Shown: positions 8,885 through 16,933 of the stretch, piece after piece
How positions within the stretch are numbered: the stretch's first letter is position 1
Layout of the letters: each line of letters starts with the position of its first letter
Assembly (NCBI GenBank): GCA_902806415.1
Contig: CADCWN010000341.1
Location: forward strand, 1 to 39,343
Direction of reading: 5' to 3'
DNA length: 39,343 nucleotides
Source: an uncultured Thermomicrobiales bacterium
GTDB taxonomy: Bacteria; Chloroflexota; Chloroflexia; Thermomicrobiales; CADCWN01
Notes under the pieces: generated by a model
What the model was told of the DNA's origin: nothing
Seen by the model: the letters and a program-made list of their open reading frames with translations, nothing else
The model's database searches: none
Made by a program: the position numbers and the translations under genes

Positions 8885-9164
8885 GAGTGGTGCGAGTGGG
8901 CCAGTGGGATAGTGGGCCAGCGGGACAGTCACGAGTTTACAGAAAAGCGCCGCCGTCGGTTGTAGGGGCGTATGGCATACGCCCGACGGCCTCGCCTGTC
9001 TACAAGCATCTGTAGAAACCCGGGCGTGGGCGGGCGTATGCAATACGCCCCTACAACCGACGGCCCTGCCCGCGCACCATCGTTCGCGCCATCCCTGTCT
9101 CCCCCTCCCCGTCTCCGCGCCTCCTGTCCCGTCCCCACTCGCCCACTCGCCCACTCGCCCGCTC
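8885..9164. repeat. composite junction element: degenerate heptad arms around an M element
   Basis: Left side 8885-8926 carries AGTGGGCC/AGTGGGAT-like units. Right side 9134-9164 carries CCCACTCG units in the opposite sense. Between them is M copy 2. The 425-bp gap between the VOC gene and the UbiA gene holds this element and no supported gene. Confidence 0.6.
8962..9054. repeat. palindromic repeat element, family M, copy 2
   Basis: Arms 8962-8984 and 9032-9054, one mismatch. The pairing extends outward to 8952 and 9064, giving 33-bp arms. The core contains CTGTAGAAACCCGGGCGTGG, shared with copy 3 and, inverted, with copy 6. Confidence 0.85.
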
Positions 9165-9530
9165 ACCCTTGCTCCATCAAGGCCACGACCGCCCCCGCCG
9201 GGTCACGGATCACGCAATAGCGCCCCGGTGCCTCCCCCTTCGGCCCCACGACGATCGCCCCGCCGTTCGCCCGGCACCGCGCGAGGCTGGCGTCGAGATC
9301 GGCGACGGTGATGTAGGCAATCCATTGCGGCGGCAGATCGAAGTTCTCCCCGCGCGCGTGGCAAATCCCCGCCGTCGGCGTCGCCCCCCCCCGCCCGCCA
9401 GCATCACGAAGTCGCTGTAGCCGCCCATGTCCAGCGCCTCCGCACGCCAGCCGACCACCTCGGCATTCGGCACCGTCAGATCGAGGTGGACCACCACCCC
9501 CACCGGCGCGCGCTGCGGCTCTGCTGTCAT
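9163..9530 (-). pseudogene. VOC (glyoxalase-fold) family protein, frameshifted
   Basis: The N-terminal half reads VVVHLDLTVPNAEVVGWRAEALDMGGYSDFVML. The C-terminal half, in another frame, reads AGICHARGENFDLPPQWIAYITVADLD...VIRDPAGAVVALM. Together they make a typical ~122-residue VOC protein, a small metal-dependent or antibiotic-binding fold of unknown substrate. The break falls at a run of nine C (9384-9392); one added base would restore the frame, so a sequencing error is as likely as real decay. The start ATG at 9530 is set by GGGGAGG seven bases upstream. It may be co-transcribed with the upstream amidohydrolase, but hairpin H2 lies between them. Confidence 0.75.
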
Positions 9531-9620
9531 CGCGGACCTCCCCATGCTCAGTCTCCACGCGAGGACCAGCCGCCCCAGCGCGCGCAGAATAGATCATCTG
9601 TTCTATGGCGTCAAGCGGGG

Positions 9621-9732
9621 GGCGAGTCGTCAGTCGTCAGTCGTCAGTCGTCAGTTCTTGTTGCGATGCCGAGCGAGCTATCTGGCGTAGTGCCAGTATC
9701 ACGCACTGACGACTGACGACTGACGACTCGCC
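9621..9732. repeat. heptad-array hairpin H2 at the 3' end of the amidohydrolase gene
   Basis: Left arm 9621-9655 has AGTCGTC repeated four to five times; right arm 9705-9732 is a perfect 28-bp complement. The loop is about 50 bp. The amidohydrolase stop codon begins two bases beyond the right arm. Confidence 0.88.
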
Positions 9733-9733
9733 C

Positions 9734-10927
9734 CTACACCAAGCACTCCCCCCCGCGCGCGACGATCCGCCCGCCCTTGACCACCAGCCAGCGCTGTGGC
9801 CGCTCGATCACCGCCTCAACGTGCGTCTCGCCATCCACGACGACGAAATCGGCGCGACAGCCAGGCATGAGACCATAGGCCGCGTCGCCCATGACCCGCG
9901 CGCCGCCGTGCGTCGCGATGTCCAGCACCATCTCGATCTCGTCGTCGCGCCGCAGGTTGTTGCGGTAGGCGATGATGAACGCGCGCAGCAGCATATCCGG
10001 CATATTGAGCGGCCCCCAGGCGTCGCGGATCCCGTCATTGCCGGTACACATCCGCACACCCGCCTCGCGCAGGCGCTTGATCGACGGCACCGGGCGCAGG
10101 CCGCTTGGCCCGTGGCTCATGATGACGATGTCGTTCTCCAGCAGCAGGTCGATCAGCCGCCCGAGGTACGCTTCCTCGACGCCACCGAGGCAGATCGCGT
10201 GGCTGATGACGACCCGCCCCCGCCAGCCGAGCGCCCTGGTCCGCTCGGCGATCAGCTCAACCGAGAAGGCTCCCAACTCGCCCGGCTCGTGCAGGTGAAT
10301 ATCCACATCGGCGTCGTACCGCTCGGCCAGCCCGAAAATGACATCAAGATGCTTCGCCGGATCGCGGTCGATCATCGAAGGGTCGAGGCCGCCGACCACC
10401 TCGGCGCCGTTCTTCAGCGCCGTCTCCATCAGCTCGACCGTGCCGGGGCGGGCGAGCATCCCGCTCTGCGGGAAGGCAACGACCTGGATCGTCAGCGCCT
10501 CGCGGAAATCGTCGCGCATCCGTTGGACCCCCTCGAAGCCGCCCAGCCCGATCTCGGTGTCGATATCCACGAAGGTGCGGATATGCGTCGTCCCCGCCGC
10601 GATCGCCAGCCGCGCCTGCCGCGACGACTGCGCATACGCATCGATCCCGCGCTCGCGTCGCAACGCCCGCTCGTTCTCGATCTTCTCGATCAGCGTCGGC
10701 CCGACCTCGTTCCGATACCAGCCCAGGCCGAGCAGCGTCTTGTCCATGTGCGCGTGCGCGTCCACGAAGCCGGGGAAAAGGAGCCGTCCCCCGCCATCAA
10801 CGACCGTCGCCCCCGCCCCCGCCGACAACCCCGCCCCTGCCGCCGCGATCCGCCCCTCGCGCGCCAGCAGATCGATCGCCTCGCCGCCCAGCGGGCGCAC
10901 ATTCGTCAGTAGTAATTCTGCGGTCAT
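9734..10927 (-). CDS. amidohydrolase, cytosine-deaminase type
   Basis: A 397-residue TIM-barrel metal-dependent hydrolase. Visible metal-ligand motifs: FVDAHAHMDK after the N-terminal beta domain, DVDIHLHEPG in the middle, VVISHA, and the late TGNDGIRDAWGP with its Asp. The pattern HAHMDK with IRTFVD and SHA..NDGIRD matches the CodA/N-isopropylammelide amidohydrolase group rather than dihydroorotase or urease. The substrate is not known; a cyclic amide, N-heterocycle or aminoimidazole is likely. The ATG at 10927 is chosen because AAGGAG lies seven bases upstream; a longer frame to 10996 lacks that support. It is upstream of the VOC gene on the same strand. Confidence 0.85.
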   Translation of the reverse strand: MTAELLLTNVRPLGGEAIDLLAREGRIAAAGAGLSAGAGATVVDGGGRLLFPGFVDAHAHMDKTLLGLGWYRNEVGPTLIEKIENERALRRERGIDAYAQSSRQARLAIAAGTTHIRTFVDIDTEIGLGGFEGVQRMRDDFREALTIQVVAFPQSGMLARPGTVELMETALKNGAEVVGGLDPSMIDRDPAKHLDVIFGLAERYDADVDIHLHEPGELGAFSVELIAERTRALGWRGRVVISHAICLGGVEEAYLGRLIDLLLENDIVIMSHGPSGLRPVPSIKRLREAGVRMCTGNDGIRDAWGPLNMPDMLLRAFIIAYRNNLRRDDEIEMVLDIATHGGARVMGDAAYGLMPGCRADFVVVDGETHVEAVIERPQRWLVVKGGRIVARGGECLV

Positions 10928-11034
10928 CAGCTTCTCCTTCTCATCGCGCCCCGCACCCGACGACAGTCTGACAATCCCCGGTGTCCCTGCCTGCAAGGGA
11001 GGGCGACAGTACCACCGATCGCCGGGAAAGCCAC

Positions 11035-11095
11035 CGCGCCCGTGAGCGGTCGCTCAGATCAACCAGTCGCCCTCCATCGACCGCTCACGGGCGCG
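11035..11095. repeat. 18-bp perfect inverted repeat
   Basis: CGCGCCCGTGAGCGGTCG (11035-11052) and its exact complement (11078-11095) with 25 bp between. It lies between the divergent amidohydrolase and HTH-PBP regulator genes. No T tract follows, so it may be an operator, a dispersed repeat or a structured leader. Confidence 0.6.
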
Positions 11096-11142
11096 ACGGG
11101 AGTCGCGGGGTGAAATCGGCGCGCGGTAGCGTTGTGGGCAGA

Positions 11143-11323
11143 CCGGGATTGAAATCCCGGCTAGGGGCTGCGGCCACGAAGTCCACTGAAGTGGACTGGG
11201 ATTCCTGTGAGACAGAGCATTTGCAGCGAAAGGTTGGGCCGATAATAGCTGTGTCTCGTGACCCAGTCCACTGAAGTGGACTTCGTGGCCGCAGGTCATT
11301 TAGCGCCGATTTTAATCGGTGGC
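11143..11323. repeat. nested-hairpin repeat family N, copy 1 (both halves)
   Basis: The left half begins with CCGGGATTGAAATCCCGG (11143-11160), then GGCTGCGGCCACGAAGTCC and the dyad AGTCCACTGAAGTGGACT. The right half (11262-11323) is the same modules inverted, ending in CCGATTTTAATCGG. Each half holds two local hairpins and the halves also pair with each other. Related copies lie at 13007, 14411 and 33152. Confidence 0.82.
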
Positions 11324-11401
11324 ACCCACCTCGCCAGCAGCCATTCATCAACGTAACGAGCCAATCACCCCTGGCATCCCTGTCCCCTGCTCCACCCCAC
11401 C

Positions 11402-11431
11402 GTTTGACCTTCGACCTTCGACCTTCGACCT
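11402..11431. repeat. short tandem TTCGACC array
   Basis: About four units of seven bases just upstream of the regulator promoter. No inverted partner arm is seen nearby, unlike the other heptad arrays. Confidence 0.55.
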
Positions 11432-11447
11432 GTCTTGGCCATATTGC

Positions 11448-11476
11448 TTGACACAATGCAAAAAACTCCTTACATT
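11448..11476 (+). promoter_or_regulatory. sigma70-type promoter for the HTH-PBP regulator
   Basis: TTGACA (11448-11453), 17-bp spacer, TACATT (11471-11476) in an A-rich patch. The start codon is at 11524, about 40 nt beyond the expected transcription start. Confidence 0.65.
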
Positions 11477-11523
11477 ATCCCTCGACGCGCAGCACGTCAG
11501 GCCCACGAACCACGGGGCACACC

Positions 11524-12663
11524 ATGATCGAGAACGGTCTGCGCGACGCCCGCCGGACCGCCGGACTCTCCCAGGGCGAACTCGCCGCCCGCGCCGAGAC
11601 GACCCGGCAGACGATCGGCGCACTCGAAGCGGGGCAGTACGCCCCGACCCTCGGCGTCGCCCTGCGCCTCGCCCGCGCGCTCGATCGCGACGTGACCGAG
11701 CTCTTCTGGCTCGAAGCGCCGCGGCCGACCGTCCGCGCCGAACTGCTCGGCCCCGACCGCTGGGACGAGACGACGCCCCTGCGCGTCCAGGTCGCCCGCA
11801 TCGGCGAGCGCGTCATCGCCCGCCCCCTCGACGCCTTCGGCGCTGCCGACGGGATGATCGCCACCGCCGACAGCAGCCTCGCCGGGGGGCAGGCCGTCCC
11901 GGTCGCCCTCATGGCCGACCCCGCCGCCCTCGACCGCACCGCCGTCGTCCTCGGCTGCGACCCCGCGCTGACCACCCTCGGCGCGCACCTCGGTCGCCGC
12001 CACGCGCGCGGCGGCCTGCGCCTCGCTGTCGGCCAGGCGACCAGCCTGCGGGCGCTCGGGGCGCTGGCACGCGGCGAGGCTCACGCCGCCGGGATGCACC
12101 TGCTCGACGAGGCGTGCGGCGAGTACAATCTTCCGTTCATCCGCCGCGCCTTCGCCGGGCGCAAAGTCCTCGTCGTCACCGCCGCGCACTGGCAGCAGGG
12201 GCTGATCGTCGCGCCCGGCAACCCGCGCGGGATCGCCGGGGCCGCCGACCTTGCCCGCCCCGACCTCACGATCGTCAACCGCGAGGAAGGCGCGGGCAGC
12301 CGCGCCGCGCTCGATCACGCCCTGGGTGTCAGCGGCACCGACCCCGCCGCCGTGCGCGGCTACGCGCGGGTCGTCGGCTCGCACCGCACGGTCGCCGAGA
12401 TCGTCGCCGCCGGGTTGGCCGACGCCGGACCCGGCATCCTCGCCGCCGCCAGCGCCCTCGGGCTCGGCTTCGTCCCGCTGGCCGAGGAACGCTACGACCT
12501 CGTCTTCGCCGACGAGACCCGCGAGAGCGCCCCCGTCGCCGCCCTGCTCGACACCCTGGCGAGCCGCGCCTTCCGCGACGAGATCGACGCCCTCCCCGGC
12601 TACGATCCCTCCCGCACCGGCAGCGTCGTCCTCGACGAACCCTTGCCGCCGCTCGCCGTCTGA
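11524..12663 (+). CDS. XRE-type HTH regulator fused to a periplasmic-binding-like domain
   Basis: A 379-residue cytoplasmic regulator. Residues 5-60 form an XRE helix-turn-helix (GLSQGELAARAETTRQTIGALEAGQYAPTL). Residues about 90-360 form a PBP-like domain of the PF12727 type, related to ModA-like and molybdate-binding domains; typical features are VGSHRTVAEIVAAGLADAG and the alternating beta/alpha pattern. It is followed 63 bp later by molbindin and then modA, so it is likely the molybdate (or tungstate) sensor that controls these genes in place of ModE. Ligand and operator are inferred, not shown. No membrane segment or signal peptide. Confidence 0.85.
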   Translation: MIENGLRDARRTAGLSQGELAARAETTRQTIGALEAGQYAPTLGVALRLARALDRDVTELFWLEAPRPTVRAELLGPDRWDETTPLRVQVARIGERVIARPLDAFGAADGMIATADSSLAGGQAVPVALMADPAALDRTAVVLGCDPALTTLGAHLGRRHARGGLRLAVGQATSLRALGALARGEAHAAGMHLLDEACGEYNLPFIRRAFAGRKVLVVTAAHWQQGLIVAPGNPRGIAGAADLARPDLTIVNREEGAGSRAALDHALGVSGTDPAAVRGYARVVGSHRTVAEIVAAGLADAGPGILAAASALGLGFVPLAEERYDLVFADETRESAPVAALLDTLASRAFRDEIDALPGYDPSRTGSVVLDEPLPPLAV

Positions 12664-12726
12664 CCACTCTCTGCTGTTCGCCAACTGCAGTTCGCTATTC
12701 GCTCAAGGAACGATGGAGGAGACCCG

Positions 12727-12936
12727 ATGCAACTAAGCGCCCGCAACCGACTCAAAGGGACGATCACCGGCCCCACGCTCGGCGAGGTGATGGCCGAGGT
12801 GACCGTGGACATCGGCGGCGGCAACGAGATCGTCTCGGCGATCACGCGCTGCTCCGTCGAAGGGCTCGGCCTGCGAGAAGGGATGACCGTCCACGCGATC
12901 ATCAAGTCCACCGAGGTCATCCTGGGGAAGGAATAG
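12727..12936 (+). CDS. mop: molbindin (single TOBE/Mop domain protein)
   Basis: A 69-residue protein formed almost entirely by one TOBE/Mop domain: LSARNRLKGTITG at the start and VSAITRCSVEGLGLREGMTVHAIIKSTEVIL at the end. Proteins of this kind form hexamers that hold molybdate or tungstate in the cytoplasm. The ribosome site GGAGGA (12715-12720) stands six bases before the ATG. It lies between the HTH-PBP regulator and modA, as expected for molybdate homeostasis. Strictly, the TOBE domain could be the missing C-terminal part of a ModC, but no ATPase domain is fused or adjacent. Confidence 0.92.
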   Translation: MQLSARNRLKGTITGPTLGEVMAEVTVDIGGGNEIVSAITRCSVEGLGLREGMTVHAIIKSTEVILGKE

Positions 12937-13006
12937 GGCGTGGTCTGGGGTGGGCGATGGTAGGAGCGGGAGATGGACCACCCGGCGCGGTGGCGGTGCG
13001 GCCACA

Positions 13007-13192
13007 CCGGGATTGAAATCCCGGCTAAGGGCTGCGGCCACGAAGTCCACTCAAGTGGACTAGGTTCGCCCGGAACGCAGCACCCATCCGGATAGGCAAT
13101 GGCACGCGCCGCAAAGCCCTTGCATTCGTACCGAGCCTACTTGAGTAGGCTTCGTGGCCGCAGGCCACCTAGCCGGGGATTTCAATCCCGGG
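13007..13192. repeat. nested-hairpin repeat family N, copy 2 (both halves)
   Basis: The left half starts with CCGGGATTGAAATCCCGG and includes AGTCCACTCAAGTGGACT. The right half has CCTACTTGAGTAGG, TTCGTGGCCGCAGGCCACCTAG and GGGATTTCAATCCC. It fills most of the 342-bp gap between the mop gene and modA; nothing else coding is seen there. Confidence 0.82.
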
Positions 13193-13278
13193 TCCACCGC
13201 CTCACCAGCAGCCGGCCCTTGCGACCGACTACCGACTGGCGTTCGCACGACCCACAACTCACCAACCACGGAGGACCG

Positions 13279-14346
13279 ATGCGCCGCCCCACCCCCGCGC
13301 TACCCCCCCTGCTAACCCTGATCCTCGCCCTGCTCGTCGCCTGCGGCGGCACCGTCGCCACGACCGCGCCCCCAGCCAGCACCGCCCCGAGCAGCAGCGC
13401 CAGCGCCGCGCCCAGCACGGCACCCAGCGCCGCCCCATCCGCCGCGCCGACCGTCGCCGCGAGCGCCACCCGCACGGGTACCGGCACCGTCGGCGGTGCC
13501 ACCGCGACCCGCACCACCACGGGCGCCATCGCCACCGCCACCCGCGCGACCGGTTCCCCCGTCGCCGGGCCAACCCCACGGGTCACCGGCGCGCTGACGA
13601 TCTTCGCCGCCGCCTCGCTCACCGACGCCTTCAACGAGATGAAGGGGAAGATCGAGGCCGCCAACCCCGGCACGACGGTCACCTTCAACTTCGCCGCCTC
13701 CTCCGCCCTGCGCACCCAGTTGGAGCAGGGCGCGAAGGCCGACCTCTTCGCCTCCGCCGACACCGCGCAGATGGATAACGCGAAGAAGGCGAACCTGCTG
13801 GCCGGCGACCCCAGCCTCTTCGTCCGCAACACCCCGGTCATCATCGTCCCGGCGAACAACTCCAAGGGGATCGCCGCGCCCGCCGACCTCGCCAGGCCGG
13901 GCGTCAAGCTGGTCCTCGCCGCGCCCGCCGTCCCGATCGGCAACTATTCGCGCCAGATCTTCGACAAGATGGGCAAAGATCCGGCCTTCGGCGCGGACTT
14001 CGGCACCAAAGCCCTCGCCAACCTCGTCTCCGAGGAGGCCAACGTCCGCCAGGTCGTCTCCAAAGTCCAGCTCGGCGAGGGCGACGCCGGGATCGTCTAC
14101 TCCTCCGACGTCACCCCCGCCGTCCGCGATCAACTCAAGATCATCGCCATCCCCCCGGCGGTCAACGTCGTCGCCGAGTACCCGGTCGCCGCCATCCGGG
14201 GCGACGCGAACGAGGCCGGCGCGCGCGCCTTCATCGCCTACCTCCTCTCGGCGGAGGGGCAAGCCATCCTGCAAAAATGGGGCTTCATCCCCGTCGGGCA
14301 AGCCGCCGGTCACGAACCGCCCATCGCCCGCCGTCCCGGTGCATAG
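13279..14346 (+). CDS. modA: molybdate ABC transporter substrate-binding lipoprotein ModA
   Basis: A 355-residue exported protein that captures molybdate or tungstate. A lipoprotein signal ends LLVAC, giving a lipidated Cys at 22. A low-complexity Ala/Ser/Thr/Pro linker runs from about 23 to 103, much longer than in most ModA proteins, probably a tether in a single-membrane or thick envelope. The ModA fold begins ALTIFAAASLTDAFNEMK (about 105) and includes FNFAASSALRTQLEQGAKADLFASAD and GDAGIVYSSDV. The ATG at 13279 follows GGAGG. modB follows after a repeat copy. Confidence 0.95.
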   Translation: MRRPTPALPPLLTLILALLVACGGTVATTAPPASTAPSSSASAAPSTAPSAAPSAAPTVAASATRTGTGTVGGATATRTTTGAIATATRATGSPVAGPTPRVTGALTIFAAASLTDAFNEMKGKIEAANPGTTVTFNFAASSALRTQLEQGAKADLFASADTAQMDNAKKANLLAGDPSLFVRNTPVIIVPANNSKGIAAPADLARPGVKLVLAAPAVPIGNYSRQIFDKMGKDPAFGADFGTKALANLVSEEANVRQVVSKVQLGEGDAGIVYSSDVTPAVRDQLKIIAIPPAVNVVAEYPVAAIRGDANEAGARAFIAYLLSAEGQAILQKWGFIPVGQAAGHEPPIARRPGA

Positions 14347-14410
14347 CGGCAACAACCGTTGCGAACATCAGTAGAGGAGACTCATACTGAATCCAGGGGC
14401 CATTCCGTAG

Positions 14411-14473
14411 CCCAGCTTACTTCAGTAGGCTTCGTGGCCGCAGGCCATCTAGCGCCGGTTTCAACCGGCGGCC
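14411..14473. repeat. nested-hairpin repeat family N, copy 3 (right half only)
   Basis: Carries CTTACTTCAGTAGG, TTCGTGGCCGCAGGCCATCT and the dyad GCCGGTTTCAACCGGC. It sits in the 152-bp modA-modB gap. Confidence 0.8.
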
Positions 14474-14498
14474 TCCCACGCCAGGCAGATAAGGACCA

Positions 14499-15410
14499 AT
14501 GACCACCCAACCGCCCACCCCCGCCCGGCCTCTCGCCGGGCGCGCACAAACGGAATACCCCGGGCCCGTGGCCCGCCCCGGTCGCCCGGTCAGCCTCGCC
14601 CTGCTCTTCGGCCCGCCGAGCCTCCTCTTCGTCGGCCTCGTCCTCCTGCTGCCGCTCGTCGCCTTGGTCTGGCGCACCGCCGAGTCCGACGTCTTCCTCG
14701 CCAGCGTCCAGAAGCCGATCGTCATCCAGGCGCTGCGCCTCACCGCCTGGACCAGCCTCGTCACCCTCCTCCTCTCGGTCGCGCTCGGCACACCGCTCGC
14801 CTACGGCCTCGCCCGCGCCCGCTTCCCCGGCAAGCGGATCGTGGACACCCTCGTCGATCTGCCGATCGTCCTGCCGCCGGTCGTCGCGGGCGTCGGCCTG
14901 CTGATGGCCTTCGGGCGGCGCGGCCTCGTCGGGCAATATTTGCAGACCGGCTTCACCCTACCCCTGCTCGACATCCGCGTCCCCGAACTCTCCCTCTCCT
15001 TTTCCACCACCGCCGTCATCCTCGCCCAACTCTTCGTCTCCGCCCCGTTCTTCATCCGCGCCGCCCGCGCCGCCTTCGCCGAGACCGACCGCGAGGTCGA
15101 GGACGCCGCCGCGATCGACGGCGCGACCCCCTGGCAGATCTTCCGGCTCGTCACCGTGCCGCTCGCCATCCCCGCCCTCAGCAGCGGGCTAGTCCTCTGC
15201 TGGGCGCGCGCCGTCGGCGAGTTCGGCGCGACGATGATGTTCGCCGGCAATTTCATCGGCCGCACCCAGACGATGCCCCTGGCGATCATGGGCGCGATGG
15301 AGAGCGACCTCTACGCCGCCCTCGCCCTCTCCGTCCTCCTCGTCATCCTCTCGTTCCTCGCCCTCTTCGCCTACCGCCTCCTCGGTGCGCGGCGCGGCCT
15401 GGCGCTGTGA
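14499..15410 (+). CDS. modB: molybdate ABC transporter permease ModB
   Basis: A 303-residue inner-membrane permease. After a proline-rich cytoplasmic tail of about 35 residues there are six hydrophobic segments. The ATPase-coupling EAA loop is EDAAAIDGATPWQIFRLVTVP, followed by ARAVGEFGATMMFAGN, which is typical of ModB/CysT proteins. The ATG at 14499 has AAGGA five bases before it. It should work with ModA, but the gene that normally follows, modC, is absent; the next genes are a methyltransferase and an unrelated exporter. An ATPase encoded elsewhere must power it, or the cluster has been split. Confidence 0.94.
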   Translation: MTTQPPTPARPLAGRAQTEYPGPVARPGRPVSLALLFGPPSLLFVGLVLLLPLVALVWRTAESDVFLASVQKPIVIQALRLTAWTSLVTLLLSVALGTPLAYGLARARFPGKRIVDTLVDLPIVLPPVVAGVGLLMAFGRRGLVGQYLQTGFTLPLLDIRVPELSLSFSTTAVILAQLFVSAPFFIRAARAAFAETDREVEDAAAIDGATPWQIFRLVTVPLAIPALSSGLVLCWARAVGEFGATMMFAGNFIGRTQTMPLAIMGAMESDLYAALALSVLLVILSFLALFAYRLLGARRGLAL

Positions 15411-15412
15411 CG

Positions 15413-15746
15413 AGTCGTGGGTCGTGGGTCGTGAGTCGTGAGAAAGAAGTAGCGAGTGCCGAGGAGAAAGTGCCACGTGGAGGCGGGGAGCAGGCGCGGC
15501 GAGGGATACCGCCGCGCCGAAAGGATGGCACTGCGGTCGGGCGTAGGGGCGTATTGCATACGCCCGCACGTCGTCCTACCACCAACGCCCGTAGAAACCT
15601 GGGCGTAGGCCGGGCGTATGCAATACGCCCCTACGCCCGACCGCCCTACCCGTTTGCTTGCCCTCATTCGTCCCTCCCCGCCCCCGCCGCGTCTCCACGC
15701 CTCCTGTCCCGCCCTTCTCACGACTCCCGACTCGCGACCCACGACT
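15413..15746. repeat. composite junction element: heptad arms around an M element
   Basis: Left arm 15413-15442 (GTCGTGG/GTCGTGA units) pairs with 15717-15746 over 30 bp with three mismatches. M copy 3 lies in the 274-bp interior. It begins two bases after the modB TGA and ends 16 bp before the methyltransferase ATG, filling the whole gap; no gene is visible inside. Confidence 0.78.
15543..15634. repeat. palindromic repeat element, family M, copy 3
   Basis: Arms 15543-15565 and 15612-15634 are perfect; pairing extends to 15533 and 15644 for 33 bp. The core has CCCGTAGAAACCTGGGCGTA. Confidence 0.88.
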
Positions 15747-15762
15747 CAACCCGGAGGATCTC

Positions 15763-16620
15763 ATGATCCCACCCGCCCTATCCGCCTGGGCCGATCACTG
15801 GCAGACCCTCGTCGCCGGGCGCGACGACCAGCGCGGGGTCGATCAGCGCGACGGCGATCCCGCGCGCGATCCCTGGTCCGCGCGCGCCGACCGCTTCGCC
15901 GCCTACAGCGCGGGGCTGCCCGACGACGACCCGCTCTTCACGCGCCTGCGCGCCGCCGTGCGCCCAACCGACACCGTCCTCGATGTCGGCGCGGGCGCGG
16001 GGCGTTATGCCGTCCCGCTCGCCGCGCTGGCCCGCGAAGTCGTCGCCGTGGAACCCTCGCCCGCGATGTGCCGCCACCTCGCCGAACGAATCGCCGCCGC
16101 CGGGGCGGGCAACGTCGCCGTCATCGGCGCGCCCTGGCCCGCCGCCGACGTCCCGGTCGCCGACGTGACGATCTGCGCCCACGTCGTCTACGGCGTCCGC
16201 GCGATCGCCCCGTTCCTGCGCGCCCTCGACGCCCACACCCGCCGCCTCTGCCTGCTCGCCATCCGCGTCGATCAGCACCCCGGCATCGCGGAGCTGTCGC
16301 GCGCCCTCTTCGGCGAGAATCGCGTCCGCCAGCCCGCCCTCCTCGATCTCTACGGCGCGCTCCTCGACCTCGGCATCGCCGCCGACGTGCAGATCGTTCC
16401 CGCATCCGGCGGCTTCCGCTTCGCCGACCATGCCGAGGCCGCCGCGCACTACCGCGACCGTCTCCGCATCCCGCCCGGCACCCCGACCGAAACCCGCTTG
16501 CGGCAACTCATCACCGAACACCTCACCAAAGAGCCCGACGGTCGCTGGCGCTGGCCCACTCCACCGCCCCGCAACGCCATCGTCAGTTGGGCGAAAGGAG
16601 GGGGCATCGCAGGCGAGTGA
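15763..16620 (+). CDS. class I SAM-dependent methyltransferase
   Basis: A 285-residue cytoplasmic protein. SAM-binding motif I is TVLDVGAGAGRYAVPLAALA, followed by motif II acidic residue in VVAVEPSPAMCRHLAE. An all-alpha N-terminal segment (WADHWQTLVAGRDD) precedes it. The C-terminal part is diverged and gives no clue to the substrate. The ATG at 15763 follows GGAGG. It lies downstream of modB but is separated by a 350-bp repeat junction, so a molybdenum-related role is not supported. Confidence 0.82.
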   Translation: MIPPALSAWADHWQTLVAGRDDQRGVDQRDGDPARDPWSARADRFAAYSAGLPDDDPLFTRLRAAVRPTDTVLDVGAGAGRYAVPLAALAREVVAVEPSPAMCRHLAERIAAAGAGNVAVIGAPWPAADVPVADVTICAHVVYGVRAIAPFLRALDAHTRRLCLLAIRVDQHPGIAELSRALFGENRVRQPALLDLYGALLDLGIAADVQIVPASGGFRFADHAEAAAHYRDRLRIPPGTPTETRLRQLITEHLTKEPDGRWRWPTPPPRNAIVSWAKGGGIAGE

Positions 16621-16666
16621 GCGGGTGGATGAGTAGAGGAGAGGGAGGCAAGCGCCCATCGCCGGT

Positions 16667-16760
16667 TGGGGGGGCGTATTGCCCGCGCCAAACCCATTCC
16701 CAGGTTCCTAACAGGCATTGGTGGGATGACGACGGGCGGGCGTATGCAATACGCCCCTAC
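16667..16760. repeat. palindromic repeat element, family M, copy 4 (degenerate left arm)
   Basis: The right arm 16738-16760 is intact; the left arm (about 16667-16690) keeps GGGGCGTATTGCC but has lost the rest. It lies between convergent methyltransferase and ABC permease genes. The 313-bp gap holds this copy, copy 5 and CCCACTCG units at 16908-16930. Confidence 0.75.
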
Positions 16761-16848
16761 AACCGATCGCCCTACCCTTCGCCATCGGCGCGGTGCCCCT
16801 GGCGGTGGGGACACGATCACGCATGAGAAACACCGCTCACCGCCGGTT

Positions 16849-16871
16849 GTAGGGGCGTATGGCATACGCCC
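16849..16871. repeat. palindromic repeat element, family M, copy 5 (single arm)
   Basis: A lone left arm with the same TATGGCATACG variant as copy 2, followed by core sequence CCCACGCCGGGGTTTCTCC. No right arm is found. Confidence 0.75.
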
Positions 16872-16933
16872 AACCCACGCCGGGGTTTCTCCAACGTCCG
16901 TTTCTGACCCACTCGCCCACTCGCCCACTCGTT

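Noticed and set aside
9621-9732. Possible CRISPR array (repeated short units)
   Set aside because: Units are about 7 bp with no unique spacers, and the arms are inverted to each other; no cas genes are present.
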